Source: Ruegeria marisrubri (GTDB lineage Bacteria; Pseudomonadota; Alphaproteobacteria; Rhodobacterales; Rhodobacteraceae). Taken from it: DNA of 64,000 nt. The notes below the pieces were generated by a model. That model saw only the letters and a list, made by a program, of their open reading frames with translations, was not told where the DNA came from and ran no database searches. Both the position numbers and the translations under genes were made by a program. Below are positions 13,081 through 22,099 of the stretch, one piece after another; position 1 is the first letter of the stretch; each line of letters starts with the position of its first letter. The stretch lies in contig NZ_LQBQ01000023.1 in NCBI RefSeq assembly GCF_001507595.1, positions 301,479 to 365,478 on the forward strand, written 5' to 3'.

Positions 13081-14544
13081 TCAGAGGAAGGCCGTTTCGG
13101 CGAAAGAACGCAATTTCCGGCTGTGAAGACGCTCCAGCGGCATGCCGCGTAGCAGCTCCATCGCGCGTATTCCGATGGCCAAATGGCGGCTGACCTGCGT
13201 CTTGTAGAAATCGGATGCCATGCCGGGGAGTTTCAGTTCCCCGTGCAGGGGTTTGTCCGAAACGCACAGCAGCGTGCCGTAAGGAACGCGGAACCGATAG
13301 CCGTTTGCGGCGATGGTGGCGCTTTCCATGTCCAGCGCAATGGCGCGGGACTGGCTGAGCCGCTGCACCGGGCCCGACTGGTCGCGCAGCTCCCAGTTCC
13401 GGTTGTCGACCGAAGCAACCGTTCCGGTGCGCATGATGCGCTTGAGCTCGTAGCCATCCAGTTTCGTCACTTCGGCCACCGCTCTTTCCAGCGCGACCTG
13501 GATCTCGGCCAGTGGCGGCACCGGAACCCAGACCGGCAGGTCATCGTCCAGCACCTTGTCCTCGCGCAAGTAAGCATGGGCCAGCACGAAGTCCCCCAAT
13601 GCCTGGGTGTTGCGCAATCCGGCGCAGTGGCCCAGCATCAGCCAGGCATGGGGCCGCAGCACCGCGATATGGTCGGTGGCCGTCTTGGCGTTCGAGGGGC
13701 CGACGCCGATATTGACCAGCGTGATGCCCGACCCGTCCTCGCGTTTCAGATGATAGGTCGGCATCTGGGGCAGTTTCAGCGGCTGCCCGATTTCCGCGCC
13801 GGATTCGGTGATCTCGACATTTCCCGTCGCCACGAAACTTGTATAGCCGCTGGACGGGTCGGCCAGCTGGGCGCGGGCAAAGGCTTCGAACTCCGAGACA
13901 TAGAACTGGTAGTTGGTGAACAGGACGTGGTTCTGGAAATGCTCGGGATCGGTCGCGGTGTAATGCGCCAGCCGGGCCAGCGAATAGTCGATGCGCTGCG
14001 CAGTGAACAAGGCCAGCGGCTCGACCCCGTTTTCGACGACATGCGTACCGTTGACGATGTCGTCATTGGTCGTGGTCAGGTCAGGAACGTCGAACACGTC
14101 GCGCAGGGTGAACTCGGCGGCGCCTTGGTGCGGCATGACGAGCCTGGGGTTGGTGGCAACCGCGAAATGCACCGGAATCGGTGTCTCGGACGGGCCGATG
14201 ACAACAGGCTGGCCGTGATTTCTGATCAACAGGGCGATCTGTTGCGTCAGGTAGGAGCGGAACAGATCCGGGCGCGTCACCGTGGTCGCGTGTATGCCGG
14301 GTTCGGACACGTGGCCAAAGCTCAGCCGACTGTCCACATGGGCATAGGAAGAGGTCGAGATGCGGATTTCCGGGTAGAAGGCGCGATAGCGGCCCGAGGG
14401 CGCGCCGTTCTTCATCACCTCGGCAAAGGCGTCGCACAGGAAGCCGGTGCCCTGCCGATACAGGTCTTCGAGCCGGGCAACCGCCGCGGCGGGGTCGGTA
14501 AAGCTTTCCGGGGCGGGTGCGTCGGGTGTTTTTATTGTCGTCAT
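13081..14544 (-). CDS. amn: AMP nucleosidase
   Basis: Splits AMP into adenine and ribose 5-phosphate. The 487-residue protein has the N-terminal AMN domain (GRYRAFYPEIRI) and a C-terminal nucleoside-phosphorylase-like domain with NIGVGPSNAKTATDH and DMESATIAANGYRF, where the Met-Glu pair contacts the ribose. The ATG at 14544 (MTTIKTPD) overlaps the stop of the adenine deaminase gene by 4 bases. An open extension upstream lies inside that gene and is ignored. The coupled pair would take AMP to adenine and then hypoxanthine. Confidence 0.94.
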   Translation of the reverse strand: MTTIKTPDAPAPESFTDPAAAVARLEDLYRQGTGFLCDAFAEVMKNGAPSGRYRAFYPEIRISTSSYAHVDSRLSFGHVSEPGIHATTVTRPDLFRSYLTQQIALLIRNHGQPVVIGPSETPIPVHFAVATNPRLVMPHQGAAEFTLRDVFDVPDLTTTNDDIVNGTHVVENGVEPLALFTAQRIDYSLARLAHYTATDPEHFQNHVLFTNYQFYVSEFEAFARAQLADPSSGYTSFVATGNVEITESGAEIGQPLKLPQMPTYHLKREDGSGITLVNIGVGPSNAKTATDHIAVLRPHAWLMLGHCAGLRNTQALGDFVLAHAYLREDKVLDDDLPVWVPVPPLAEIQVALERAVAEVTKLDGYELKRIMRTGTVASVDNRNWELRDQSGPVQRLSQSRAIALDMESATIAANGYRFRVPYGTLLCVSDKPLHGELKLPGMASDFYKTQVSRHLAIGIRAMELLRGMPLERLHSRKLRSFAETAFL

Positions 14545-16343
14545 GCAAGCGGCTCCAGAAGGTCGATCTTTTCGAAGGTGCGCACATCGACCAGCCCGAG
14601 ATCGGAAATGCGCAGTTCCGGGATCACCACGAGGGCCAGCAGCGAGTGCTGCATGTAGGCATTGTTCAGCTTGCAACCGCATGCCTGCATCGCCTCGACC
14701 ATCTGTTGCGCCTTTGCGGCCACTTGCGTCGCGGGGCTGTCGGACATCAGGCCGGCGATGGGCAGTTCGACCAGCGCCAGCTCTTCGCCATCTCGGAAGA
14801 TGGTGACGCCGCCGCCCACTTCGGCCAGACGATTGGCGGCCAGGGCCATCTGCTCGCGGTCGGTGCCGACCACGATCATGTGGTGGCTGTCATGCGCCAC
14901 GGTCGAGGCCATGGCCATCTTTCCCCGATAGCCAAAGCCGGACACGAAGGCGTTGGTGACGCCACCCGTGGCACGGTGCCGCTCGACCAGCGCGATCTGG
15001 CAGACATCGCCTTCGCCCTCGACCAACCCGCCGATGATCGGCAACTCGGCCTTCAGCGCCCGGGTGGGGGCCTGGTTTTCCACCACGCCGATGACGTTGG
15101 CGCGCACGCGGTTGGCGCCCTCGGGCGCGGGGATCTCGAAATCGGCGGCGGTCAGGGCATGGCCCAGATGCACCGTGTTGCGCGCCCAGTCGGGCCAGTC
15201 GTAATGCGGGCACTCCACCGTGATCCCGCCGTTCTCGGCCACCACCTGTCCGCGCGCGACGACCATCTCGATCGGCAATTCGGTCAGGTCCGAGCTGAGG
15301 ATCACATCGGCCCGGCGGCCCGGCGTGATCGAGCCGATCTCGCGCTCCAGCCCGAAATGGGTGGCGGTGTTGATCGTGGCCATCTGCAACGCGATCAGCG
15401 GGTCACAGCCGCAGGCGATGGCATGGCGCACGACGCGGTTCATGTGGCCCTCGTTCACCAGCGTGCCGGAATGGCAGTCATCGGTGCACAGGATGAAGTT
15501 GCGCGGGTCCAGCCCCTTTTCGGTGACGGCGGTGATCTGGCTTTCCACGTCATACCAGGCCGAGCCCAGCCGCATCATCGACCGCATTCCCTGCCGCACG
15601 CGGGCAATGGCATCGGCCTCGCAGGTGCCTTCGTGGTCATCCGCCGGGCCGCCGGCGACATAGGCGGCAAAATCAGGCCCCAAATCAGGGGATGCATAGT
15701 GCCCGCCAACCGTCTTGCCCGCGCGCTGGGTGGCGGCGATTTCGGCCAGCATTTTAGGGTTGGCGTTGATCACGCCGGGGAAGTTCATCATCTCGCCCAG
15801 CCCGATGATGCCGGGCCAGGTCATTGCCTCGGCCACGTCTTCGGGGGTGATCTCATAGCCGGTGGTTTCAAGACCCGGCGCCGAGGGCGCGCAGGACGGC
15901 ATCTGGGTGAAGATGTTGACCGGCTGCATCAGCGCCTCGTCATGCATCATCCGCACGCCGTCCAGCCCCAGCACGTTGGCGATTTCATGCGGGTCGGTGA
16001 ACATCGAGGTCGTGCCATGCGGGATCACCGCGCGGGCGAACTCGGCCGGGGTCAGCATGCCGGATTCGATGTGCATATGCGCGTCGCACAGGCCGGGGAT
16101 CATGTAGCGGCCCTTGGCTTCGATGATTTCGGTCTCGGGGCCTATGCAATGGCTGGCGTCAGGGCCGACATAGGCGATACGACCCTCGGTGATCGCGATG
16201 GAGTGATCGGGCAGTGCCTCGCGGCTGTGGACATTGATCCAGATACCGTTGCGAATGACTGTGTCTGCGGGTTCGCGCCCGGCCGCCACTGCGATGAGTC
16301 GGGGGGCGACCTCGGGCCAGGTGGGAAAAGTTCTTCGTTCCAT
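14541..16343 (-). CDS. ade: Adenine deaminase
   Basis: Deaminates adenine to hypoxanthine in purine salvage. The 600-residue protein is a metal-dependent amidohydrolase: metal ligands in DAHMHIES near residue 91, the GHYASPDLG and TDDCHSGTLVNEGHMN blocks, the GRRADVIL segment and the C-terminal ade-specific domain with VAHDSHHMIVVG. The length is typical for Ade rather than for adenosine deaminase. It is the promoter-proximal gene of the ade-amn operon. A very long reading frame on the opposite strand is a codon-bias shadow. Confidence 0.95.
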   Translation of the reverse strand: MERRTFPTWPEVAPRLIAVAAGREPADTVIRNGIWINVHSREALPDHSIAITEGRIAYVGPDASHCIGPETEIIEAKGRYMIPGLCDAHMHIESGMLTPAEFARAVIPHGTTSMFTDPHEIANVLGLDGVRMMHDEALMQPVNIFTQMPSCAPSAPGLETTGYEITPEDVAEAMTWPGIIGLGEMMNFPGVINANPKMLAEIAATQRAGKTVGGHYASPDLGPDFAAYVAGGPADDHEGTCEADAIARVRQGMRSMMRLGSAWYDVESQITAVTEKGLDPRNFILCTDDCHSGTLVNEGHMNRVVRHAIACGCDPLIALQMATINTATHFGLEREIGSITPGRRADVILSSDLTELPIEMVVARGQVVAENGGITVECPHYDWPDWARNTVHLGHALTAADFEIPAPEGANRVRANVIGVVENQAPTRALKAELPIIGGLVEGEGDVCQIALVERHRATGGVTNAFVSGFGYRGKMAMASTVAHDSHHMIVVGTDREQMALAANRLAEVGGGVTIFRDGEELALVELPIAGLMSDSPATQVAAKAQQMVEAMQACGCKLNNAYMQHSLLALVVIPELRISDLGLVDVRTFEKIDLLEPLA

Positions 16344-16454
16344 GGCTCAACTTTCCCGAATGTTGAGGCGGGTGCAAGCCCTGCCATTCACTTGTCATCA
16401 AAGGGTCACGAAACACCGCTTGACCACCGGCGGGCGAGAGCGGAAGCTGCGATC

Positions 16455-16880
16455 ATGGATTACGAGACGATAGATGCCGACGGGTTCGGACGGTCGTTGC
16501 GGGGGTTGGGCCTGAACCTTCTGGTGCGCGATGTAAGGGCGGAATGTGCTTTTTTAGAGTCTGTTTTTGGTATGAATTGTCATCAGGTGACAGAGGATTT
16601 CGCCATCGTCACCTATGGGACGCAGGTGTTTCAACTGCACGCTGACGGAACCTATCACTCGAACCCGCTGCTGGGCCTTCTGCCAGAAACGCCACCGCGC
16701 GGGGCCGGGATCGAGATTCGTCTGTACGACACCGATCCCGATGTTGCCGAAAGCCGGGCTGTGGAGATCGGTGTGACCATACTGCAACCGGCCGCAGACA
16801 AGCCCCACGGCCTGCGCGAGACCTACATCCTGTGCGAGAACGGCTATGCCTGGGTCGCCAGCCGCCCCAAGGACGGCTGA
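16455..16880 (+). CDS. VOC (glyoxalase-fold) family protein
   Basis: A 141-residue single-domain protein of the vicinal-oxygen-chelate fold. Typical features are the opening GLNLLVRDVRAECAFLESVFGM and the closing RETYILCENGYAWVASRP. Members are lyases, dioxygenases or resistance proteins; the metal-binding residues are not certain here, so no reaction is assigned. The start at ATG 16455 (MDYETIDADGF) lies at the end of a long frame antisense to ade, and only this last part shows family resemblance. It is divergent from ade and ends 3 bases before the convergent LysR gene. Confidence 0.82.
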   Translation: MDYETIDADGFGRSLRGLGLNLLVRDVRAECAFLESVFGMNCHQVTEDFAIVTYGTQVFQLHADGTYHSNPLLGLLPETPPRGAGIEIRLYDTDPDVAESRAVEIGVTILQPAADKPHGLRETYILCENGYAWVASRPKDG

Positions 16881-16883
16881 AGG

Positions 16884-17762
16884 TCAGGCGGGGTTTTGCT
16901 CGGCGGCGATTTCCGCCCGGATCCAGTTGGCAAAGGCCACCGCACCCGGCGTTTCCTCGGCCTGTGGCGACAGCAGCAGGTAGTAGGCTTCGGGCATCGG
17001 CGCGCGATGGGCGAACGGGGCAATCAGGCGGCCTTCGTCCAGCAGCCGCCGGGCGATCGTGTCATGGGCCAGGCACAGCCCGCCGCCGGCCATCGCGACG
17101 GACAGGCCGACCATGTAGGTCGTGGCATAGGTGATCTGCGGATTATCCCATGTTAGACCCTGATCCTCGGCCCAACTGGCCCAGTTCGACAGCAGGTTGG
17201 AACAGTCATACAGCGGCTGCTGCTGAAGGGTTTCCAGCGTGACCGGATAGTCGGGGGCGCAGACCGGGTAGTAGTGATCGCTGCGCAAAAGCTCGGTGCG
17301 GACCGTGTCGGCCGGGCGCAGAGAGTAGCGGATCTCGACCGCCGCGCCTTCGGCCATTTCGCGCGGCTCCCACAACTCGGTAAAAATGTTCAGGTGGACA
17401 TCGGGGTGAAGCGCGCGGAACGCGGGCAGGCGTGGCGCCAGCCAGTTCACCGAAAAGGTGATGTTGCATTGCACCTGAACGGTGTTTTCCTGCTGCCCGG
17501 TCACGGCCTGGGTGCCACGCACCAGTGTCCGGAACGCCTCGCGCACCACCGGCAGATAGGTGATCCCTGCCTCGGTCAGTTCCAGCGCCCGGGGGCGGCG
17601 GTGAAACAGCGGCTGGCCCAGATAGCCCTCCAGCGATTTGATCTGCTGGCTGACGGCGCTTTGCGTCATGTTCAGATCGCGCGCCGCGCCGGTGAAGGAC
17701 AGGTGGCGGGCCGCGGCCTCGAAGGTGCGCAGCCAGCCGAGAGGAGGGAGCGGGTTTCTCAT
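16884..17762 (-). CDS. LysR-family regulator (GcvA-like)
   Basis: A 292-residue LysR regulator. The N-terminal winged helix-turn-helix includes FTGAARDLNMTQSAVSQQIKSLEGYLGQPLF, and a type 2 periplasmic-binding-like effector domain follows. The opening PPLGWLRTFEAAARHLSFTGAA is typical of the GcvA subgroup. It is divergent from the class II aldolase gene with 123 bases between the start codons, so control of that gene and of itself is likely. The effector is unknown. Confidence 0.9.
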   Translation of the reverse strand: MRNPLPPLGWLRTFEAAARHLSFTGAARDLNMTQSAVSQQIKSLEGYLGQPLFHRRPRALELTEAGITYLPVVREAFRTLVRGTQAVTGQQENTVQVQCNITFSVNWLAPRLPAFRALHPDVHLNIFTELWEPREMAEGAAVEIRYSLRPADTVRTELLRSDHYYPVCAPDYPVTLETLQQQPLYDCSNLLSNWASWAEDQGLTWDNPQITYATTYMVGLSVAMAGGGLCLAHDTIARRLLDEGRLIAPFAHRAPMPEAYYLLLSPQAEETPGAVAFANWIRAEIAAEQNPA

Positions 17763-17776
17763 CGCATAACCCTGCC

Positions 17777-17791
17777 ATAAGTTTTGCTAAT
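17777..17791. promoter_or_regulatory. Candidate LysR operator between LysR and aldolase genes
   Basis: ATAAGTTTTGCTAAT is an imperfect dyad with a T-N11-A-like layout, 15 bases upstream of the LysR start codon. It contains CTAAT, the core reported for E. coli GcvA sites. Only one copy is seen, so the call is weak. Confidence 0.3.
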
Positions 17792-17885
17792 GCCAAAGCG
17801 CCGAATTTTTCGTTGGTCAAAAAGATGGGGCAGATGCAGGTTTTCAAAAGTCAGGGAACCAACCGCGTCAACAGGGAGAAGCGGG

Positions 17886-18641
17886 ATGAGCGTCACCAGT
17901 CTGAAGCCGAATATCGACCACTGGCAGGAGCGTGTGGACATGGCCGCCGCCTTCCGCTGGACTGAGCGGTTGAACATGCATGAAGGCGTGGCCAACCATT
18001 TCAGCCTTGCCGTGAACGAGGATGGCACGCAGTTCCTGATGAACCCCAACCAGATGCATTTTGCGCGAATCCGTGCCTCGGATCTGCTGCTGCTGGACGC
18101 CAACGACTCCGACACGATGAGCAATCCCGGCGCCCCGGACCCCACGGCATGGGGGCTGCATGGCTCGATCCACCGGCGCTGTCCACATGCGCGCTGCGTG
18201 ATGCATGTGCATTCGATCTTTGCCACCGTCCTGGCCGCGCTGGCCGACAGCACCCTGCCGCCGATCGACCAGAACACCGCGACCTTTTACAACCGTTATG
18301 TCATCGACGAGGAATTCGGCGGTTTGGCCTTTGAAAGCGAGGGGGAACGCTGTGCCGCGATGCTGTCCGACCCGCAAAAGAAGGTCATGATCATGGGCAA
18401 TCACGGCGTGCTCGTGATCGGCAGTGACGCGGCAGATGCCTTTAATAGACTCTATTATTTCGAGCGCGCCGCCGAAACCTACATCCGCGCCCTGCAGACG
18501 GGGCAGCCTTTGCGGGTGCTTTCGGACGAGATCGCCGAAAAGACCGCGCAGGAGCTGGATGACTATCCGGGACAGGCCGAGGCGCATCTGCGCGAGATTA
18601 AGGCCGTTCTGGATGCCGAAGGCTCGGACTACGCAACCTGA
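17886..18641 (+). CDS. Class II aldolase/adducin family protein
   Basis: A 251-residue protein of the class II aldolase family, which includes L-fuculose-phosphate aldolase, ribulose-phosphate epimerase and decarboxylases. Probable zinc ligands are the histidines of MHVHS (near residue 109) and the later GNHGVLVIG. The subgroup with FYNRYVIDEEFGG is widespread in alphaproteobacteria and has no firm substrate. The start ATG 17886 follows AGGGAGAA; frames open further upstream lack similarity. The divergent LysR gene is the likely regulator, and the desaturase-like gene follows 29 bases downstream and may be cotranscribed. Confidence 0.85.
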   Translation: MSVTSLKPNIDHWQERVDMAAAFRWTERLNMHEGVANHFSLAVNEDGTQFLMNPNQMHFARIRASDLLLLDANDSDTMSNPGAPDPTAWGLHGSIHRRCPHARCVMHVHSIFATVLAALADSTLPPIDQNTATFYNRYVIDEEFGGLAFESEGERCAAMLSDPQKKVMIMGNHGVLVIGSDAADAFNRLYYFERAAETYIRALQTGQPLRVLSDEIAEKTAQELDDYPGQAEAHLREIKAVLDAEGSDYAT

Positions 18642-18670
18642 CCCCCCGTTTCTTGCCCGGAGGTGACGCC

Positions 18671-19660
18671 ATGACCGATGTCTCGCAAGATCCCGAAGCC
18701 GCCCGCTGGCACTACCGGCCGTCCGAGCCCGTCGGGTTGAACCCGCTGTTCAGCTGGCCACCGCGCCCGGCCGCCGTGCTGAAATGGTATGCCGGCGCAT
18801 GGCTGCCGATCACCGCGTTGACCCTGTGTCTGACGCTGGCCGTGATCGCCTATGCCATGTTCCTGCCGCCGCTCGAAGTCATGAAAAGCTTTGCGCCCGG
18901 CTGGATGTTCCGTGTCTGGTTGCTGAACCTGGTGCCGCAGACCCTTGTGGCGGGCGGGCTGCACTGGTGGCTCTACATGCGCAAGGGCCAGGGCATGTAC
19001 AAGAAGTTCGACCGCCGCGACCTGACGCGCAAGAACGGCATCTTCACCTTCAACAACCAGGTCTGGGACAACATCTGGTGGACGCTGGGCAGCGCGATGA
19101 CGGTGGCGACCGTCTATCAGTGGGGCATCTACTGGGCGATGGCCAACGGATGGGTGCCAACCGTCACATGGGAACAGGCGCCGGTCTGGTTCGTGGTCTG
19201 GATGATGTTCATCCCGATGTGGTCGGGGCTGCATTTCTACTGGGTGCACCGGCTGGAACATCACCCGAAACTGTTCAAACATGTGCACGCCGTGCATCAC
19301 CGCAACGTCAACGTGGGGCCTTGGTCCGGCATCTCGAACCACTGGTACGAGAACCTGCTCTATTTCACGACCTACTTCATCCACCTGATCGTGCCGTCGC
19401 ACCCGCTGCACCTTCTCTTCCATACCTATTTCCAGCAGGTCAGCCCGATCCTGTCGCATTCGGGGTTCGAGAAGCTGAAAGCCGGGGAAACCGAAGCCGC
19501 GCGCGCGGGCGACTTCTTTCACCAGCTTCACCACCGCTATTTCGAGTGCAACTACGGCACCGCCGAGATTCCCTTTGACCGGTGGTTCGGCACCTATCAC
19601 GACGGCTCGGCGGACGCGACGGAACGCACCCGCGCCTACAAGAAAAAGCGGTTCGGCTGA
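18671..19660 (+). CDS. Sterol desaturase / fatty acid hydroxylase family protein
   Basis: A 329-residue integral-membrane di-iron oxygenase candidate. Histidine clusters that would bind two irons are HRLEHH, HAVHH and HQLHH, set among several hydrophobic segments (for example residues about 38-60 and 170-190). Family members hydroxylate or desaturate sterols, fatty acids or carotenoids, and the bacterial substrate here is unknown. The start ATG 18671 follows GGAGGT. A perfect terminator hairpin lies 39 bases downstream. Confidence 0.87.
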   Translation: MTDVSQDPEAARWHYRPSEPVGLNPLFSWPPRPAAVLKWYAGAWLPITALTLCLTLAVIAYAMFLPPLEVMKSFAPGWMFRVWLLNLVPQTLVAGGLHWWLYMRKGQGMYKKFDRRDLTRKNGIFTFNNQVWDNIWWTLGSAMTVATVYQWGIYWAMANGWVPTVTWEQAPVWFVVWMMFIPMWSGLHFYWVHRLEHHPKLFKHVHAVHHRNVNVGPWSGISNHWYENLLYFTTYFIHLIVPSHPLHLLFHTYFQQVSPILSHSGFEKLKAGETEAARAGDFFHQLHHRYFECNYGTAEIPFDRWFGTYHDGSADATERTRAYKKKRFG

Positions 19661-19698
19661 GGCCCGCGTCAACGCAAACTGGCCGTGGCAATACTGGA

Positions 19699-19720
19699 AA
19701 AGCCGCCGATTGGCGGCTTT
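19699..19720 (+). terminator. Intrinsic terminator
   Basis: AAAGCCGCC and GGCGGCTTT form a perfect 9-bp stem around GATT, followed by CCTCTTT. It separates the sterol-desaturase-like gene from the queuosine operon. Confidence 0.82.
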
Positions 19721-19808
19721 CCTCTTTCCCGTGTCGGGCCAGCGCCGGCCGACCCTTTACCTCTCCCCTCAGATTCTGATACACACCGCTGGTCCGGATG
19801 ATCCGGGC

Positions 19809-19843
19809 GCCGGTCGCAGCCTACCCGGCTTACAAAACAAGGA
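19809..19843 (+). promoter_or_regulatory. preQ1-I riboswitch upstream of queC
   Basis: The stem GCCGG (19809-19813) / CCGGC (19825-19829) encloses the loop TCGCAGCCTAC, followed by the A-rich tail TTACAAAACAAGGA. This is the compact layout of the class I preQ1 aptamer: one hairpin, a C-containing loop and an A-rich 3' tail that folds back as a pseudoknot. AAGGA in the tail is also the queC Shine-Dalgarno sequence, so bound preQ1 would be expected to block translation. Location in front of preQ1 synthesis genes supports the call. Confidence 0.85.
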
Positions 19844-19851
19844 TCTGAAAA

Positions 19852-20544
19852 GTGAAAACAATCGTCATCTGCTCGGGCGGACTGGATTCGGTTTCGCTGG
19901 CGCACAAGGTTGCCGCCGAAAACAAACTGATCGGCCTGATCTCCTTCGACTACGGTCAGCGTCACCGCAAGGAGGTCGAGTTCGCCGCCCGCTGCGCGGA
20001 GCGGCTGGGCGTGCCGCATGACCTGATCGACATGAGCCATATCGGCAAGCATCTGTCGGGGTCGGCCCTGACCGATGATGTGGACGTGCCCGACGGGCAT
20101 TACGCCGAAGAGAACATGAAGGTCACCGTGGTCCCGAACCGCAACGCCATCATGCTGGCCATCGCCTTTGGCGTCGCCGCCGCCAAACAGGCGGACGCCG
20201 TGGCGACGGCCGTGCATGGCGGGGATCACTTCATCTATCCCGACTGCCGGCCGGAATTCACCGAGGCCTTCGAGGCGATGCAGGCCAAGGCCTTGGACGG
20301 ATATGCCAATGTCAGGCTCTATACGCCTTTTGTTCACATCCCGAAATCGGCCATCGTGACCGAGGGCGCAAAACACGGCACGCCGTTTGCCGACACCTGG
20401 TCCTGCTACAAGGGCGGCGAGAGCCATTGCGGCCGCTGCGGCACCTGTGTCGAGCGGCGCGAGGCGTTCCACATCGCCGGCGTCGAAGATCCAACCGTCT
20501 ATGCCGACCCGGATTTCTGGAAAGCCGCGGTGGAGGGGCACTGA
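19852..20544 (+). CDS. queC: 7-cyano-7-deazaguanine (preQ0) synthase
   Basis: Converts 7-carboxy-7-deazaguanine to preQ0 with ATP and ammonia. The 230-residue protein has the PP-loop motif SGGLDSVSLAH at the N-terminus and the zinc site near the C-terminus (CYKGGESHCGRCGTC). Translation starts at GTG 19852, 8 bases after the AAGGA that lies in the riboswitch tail; a GTG start fits a gene whose initiation is regulated. The stop overlaps the queD start by one base (TGATG). Confidence 0.96.
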   Translation: MKTIVICSGGLDSVSLAHKVAAENKLIGLISFDYGQRHRKEVEFAARCAERLGVPHDLIDMSHIGKHLSGSALTDDVDVPDGHYAEENMKVTVVPNRNAIMLAIAFGVAAAKQADAVATAVHGGDHFIYPDCRPEFTEAFEAMQAKALDGYANVRLYTPFVHIPKSAIVTEGAKHGTPFADTWSCYKGGESHCGRCGTCVERREAFHIAGVEDPTVYADPDFWKAAVEGH

Positions 20545-20900
20545 TGTTCCGTATCACCAAGGAATTCCACTTCTCGGCCTCGCACCAGCTGTGCCACCTG
20601 CCCGAGGACCATCCCTGCGCGCGCCTGCACGGGCACAACTACATCGTCGAGGTGGAGCTGGCCGCCGAGGATCTGGATGCAAACGGTTTCGTGGTGGACT
20701 ACCGCGATCTGAAGCCGCTCAAGACCTATATCGACGAGGAACTCGACCATCGGCACCTGAACGACGTGTTCGGGCATGACATGGTGACCTCGGAACGGCT
20801 GGCGAAAGAGATCTATGACTTCTGCAAGGCGCGTTGGGCGCAGACCAGCGCCGTGCGGGTCAGCGAAACACCCAAGACCTGGGCGGAGTATCGGCCGTGA
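20544..20900 (+). CDS. queD: 6-carboxy-5,6,7,8-tetrahydropterin synthase
   Basis: Turns 7,8-dihydroneopterin triphosphate into 6-carboxytetrahydropterin, the first committed step towards preQ0. The 118-residue protein has the zinc histidines in FSASHQL and RLHGHNY, the catalytic Cys in HPCARLHGH, and the DHRHLND motif with a further active-site His. The length is right for a bacterial QueD. It is the second gene of the queCDEF operon and overlaps both neighbours (1 base with queC, 4 with queE). Confidence 0.95.
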   Translation: MFRITKEFHFSASHQLCHLPEDHPCARLHGHNYIVEVELAAEDLDANGFVVDYRDLKPLKTYIDEELDHRHLNDVFGHDMVTSERLAKEIYDFCKARWAQTSAVRVSETPKTWAEYRP

Positions 20901-21616
20901 AACCCCTGCGCATCGCCGAGATCTTCGGCCCCACGATCCAGGGCGAAGGCGCCGTGATCGGGGTGCCGACCGTGTTCGTGCGGGCGGGCGGCTGCGATTA
21001 CCGCTGCAGCTGGTGCGACAGCCTGCACGCGGTGGACAGCGCCTATCGCCACGACTGGACGCCGATGACCCCCGAACAGGTCTGGGCGCAGGTCGAAACT
21101 CTGTCCGGCGGCGCGCCCCTGACCGTGTCGCTGTCGGGCGGCAACCCGGCCATTCAGGATTTCGGCCCGCTGATCGCGCTGGGCCGGTCCAAAGGCTATG
21201 ACTTCGTGATGGAAACCCAGGGGTCGGTGGCGCAGGACTGGTTCCGCGAATTGTCCACCCTGATTCTCAGCCCGAAACCGCCCTCGTCCGGCGAAACCGT
21301 CGATTGGGCGCGGTTCGAGGACTGCGTCGCCCGGGCCGAGGGCGCGCCCACCGTCATGAAGATCGTGGTCTTCGACGACGACGACTATCACTGGGCCCGC
21401 GCGGCGGCCGACCGGTTTCCGTCGCTGCCGCTCTATCTGCAACCGGGCAACCACACCCCGCCGCCACCCGACGCCGAGGATGCCGCGATCGACATGGACG
21501 GGATCATGTCCCGTTACGAATGGCTGATCGACAAGACCCTCGGCGATCGCTGGTTCACCCCCACCATCCTGCCGCAGCTGCATGTCCTGATCTGGGGCAA
21601 CAGGCGCGGCGTATGA
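20897..21616 (+). CDS. queE: 7-carboxy-7-deazaguanine synthase
   Basis: A radical SAM enzyme that contracts the ring of 6-carboxytetrahydropterin to 7-carboxy-7-deazaguanine. The 239-residue protein opens with [12 protein letters not shown] and has the cluster motif CDYRCSWC (CxxxCxxC) followed by the SAM-binding SLSGGNP. The start is GTG 20897, overlapping the queD stop by 4 bases; longer frames upstream lie within queD. It belongs to the riboswitch-controlled operon. Confidence 0.95.
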   Translation: MKPLRIAEIFGPTIQGEGAVIGVPTVFVRAGGCDYRCSWCDSLHAVDSAYRHDWTPMTPEQVWAQVETLSGGAPLTVSLSGGNPAIQDFGPLIALGRSKGYDFVMETQGSVAQDWFRELSTLILSPKPPSSGETVDWARFEDCVARAEGAPTVMKIVVFDDDDYHWARAAADRFPSLPLYLQPGNHTPPPPDAEDAAIDMDGIMSRYEWLIDKTLGDRWFTPTILPQLHVLIWGNRRGV

Positions 21617-21626
21617 GGCTCTAACA

Positions 21627-22094
21627 ATGGCAAACCAAGACATCTATGCAAACCTGACCCAACTGGGCAGCAAGACCGACCTGCCGAACTCGCCCGAAGA
21701 GGCGGTGCTGGAGCGGGTGCCGAACCCGCAGGCCGGCACCGATTATGCGGTGCGCTTCACCGCGCCGGAATTCACCTCGCTCTGCCCGCTGACGGCGCAG
21801 CCGGATTTCGCGCATATTGTGATCGACTACGTGCCGGGCGACTGGCTGGTGGAAAGCAAGTCGCTCAAGCTGTTCCTGGGCTCGTTCCGCAACCACGGCG
21901 CGTTCCACGAAGATTGCAGCGTCACGATCGGCAAGCGGCTGGAAGAAGTGCTGGAGCCGAAATGGCTGCGTGTCGGCGCCTATTGGTATCCGCGCGGCGG
22001 CATTCCGATCGACGTGTTCTATCAGACCGGGCCGGAACTGCCGGGCGTGTGGATCCCCGATCAGGGCGTTCCGACCTATCGCGGGCGCGGCTGA
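21627..22094 (+). CDS. queF: NADPH-dependent preQ0 reductase
   Basis: Reduces the nitrile of preQ0 to the aminomethyl group of preQ1 with two NADPH. The 155-residue protein is of the short (YkvM-like) type. The thioimide-forming cysteine is in [12 protein letters not shown], and the NADPH motif is in [16 protein letters not shown], with E-S-K-S-L-K conserved. As the last gene of the operon it makes the very ligand that the riboswitch upstream of queC is expected to sense, which gives simple product feedback. Confidence 0.96.
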   Translation: MANQDIYANLTQLGSKTDLPNSPEEAVLERVPNPQAGTDYAVRFTAPEFTSLCPLTAQPDFAHIVIDYVPGDWLVESKSLKLFLGSFRNHGAFHEDCSVTIGKRLEEVLEPKWLRVGAYWYPRGGIPIDVFYQTGPELPGVWIPDQGVPTYRGRG

Positions 22095-22099
22095 ACGCG

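Noticed and set aside
14517..16454. Very long open frame antisense to adenine deaminase, in frame with the VOC gene
   Set aside because: The product is rich in His, Gly, Asp and Arg with no family resemblance and mirrors the codon bias of ade; only the part from 16455 is a protein.
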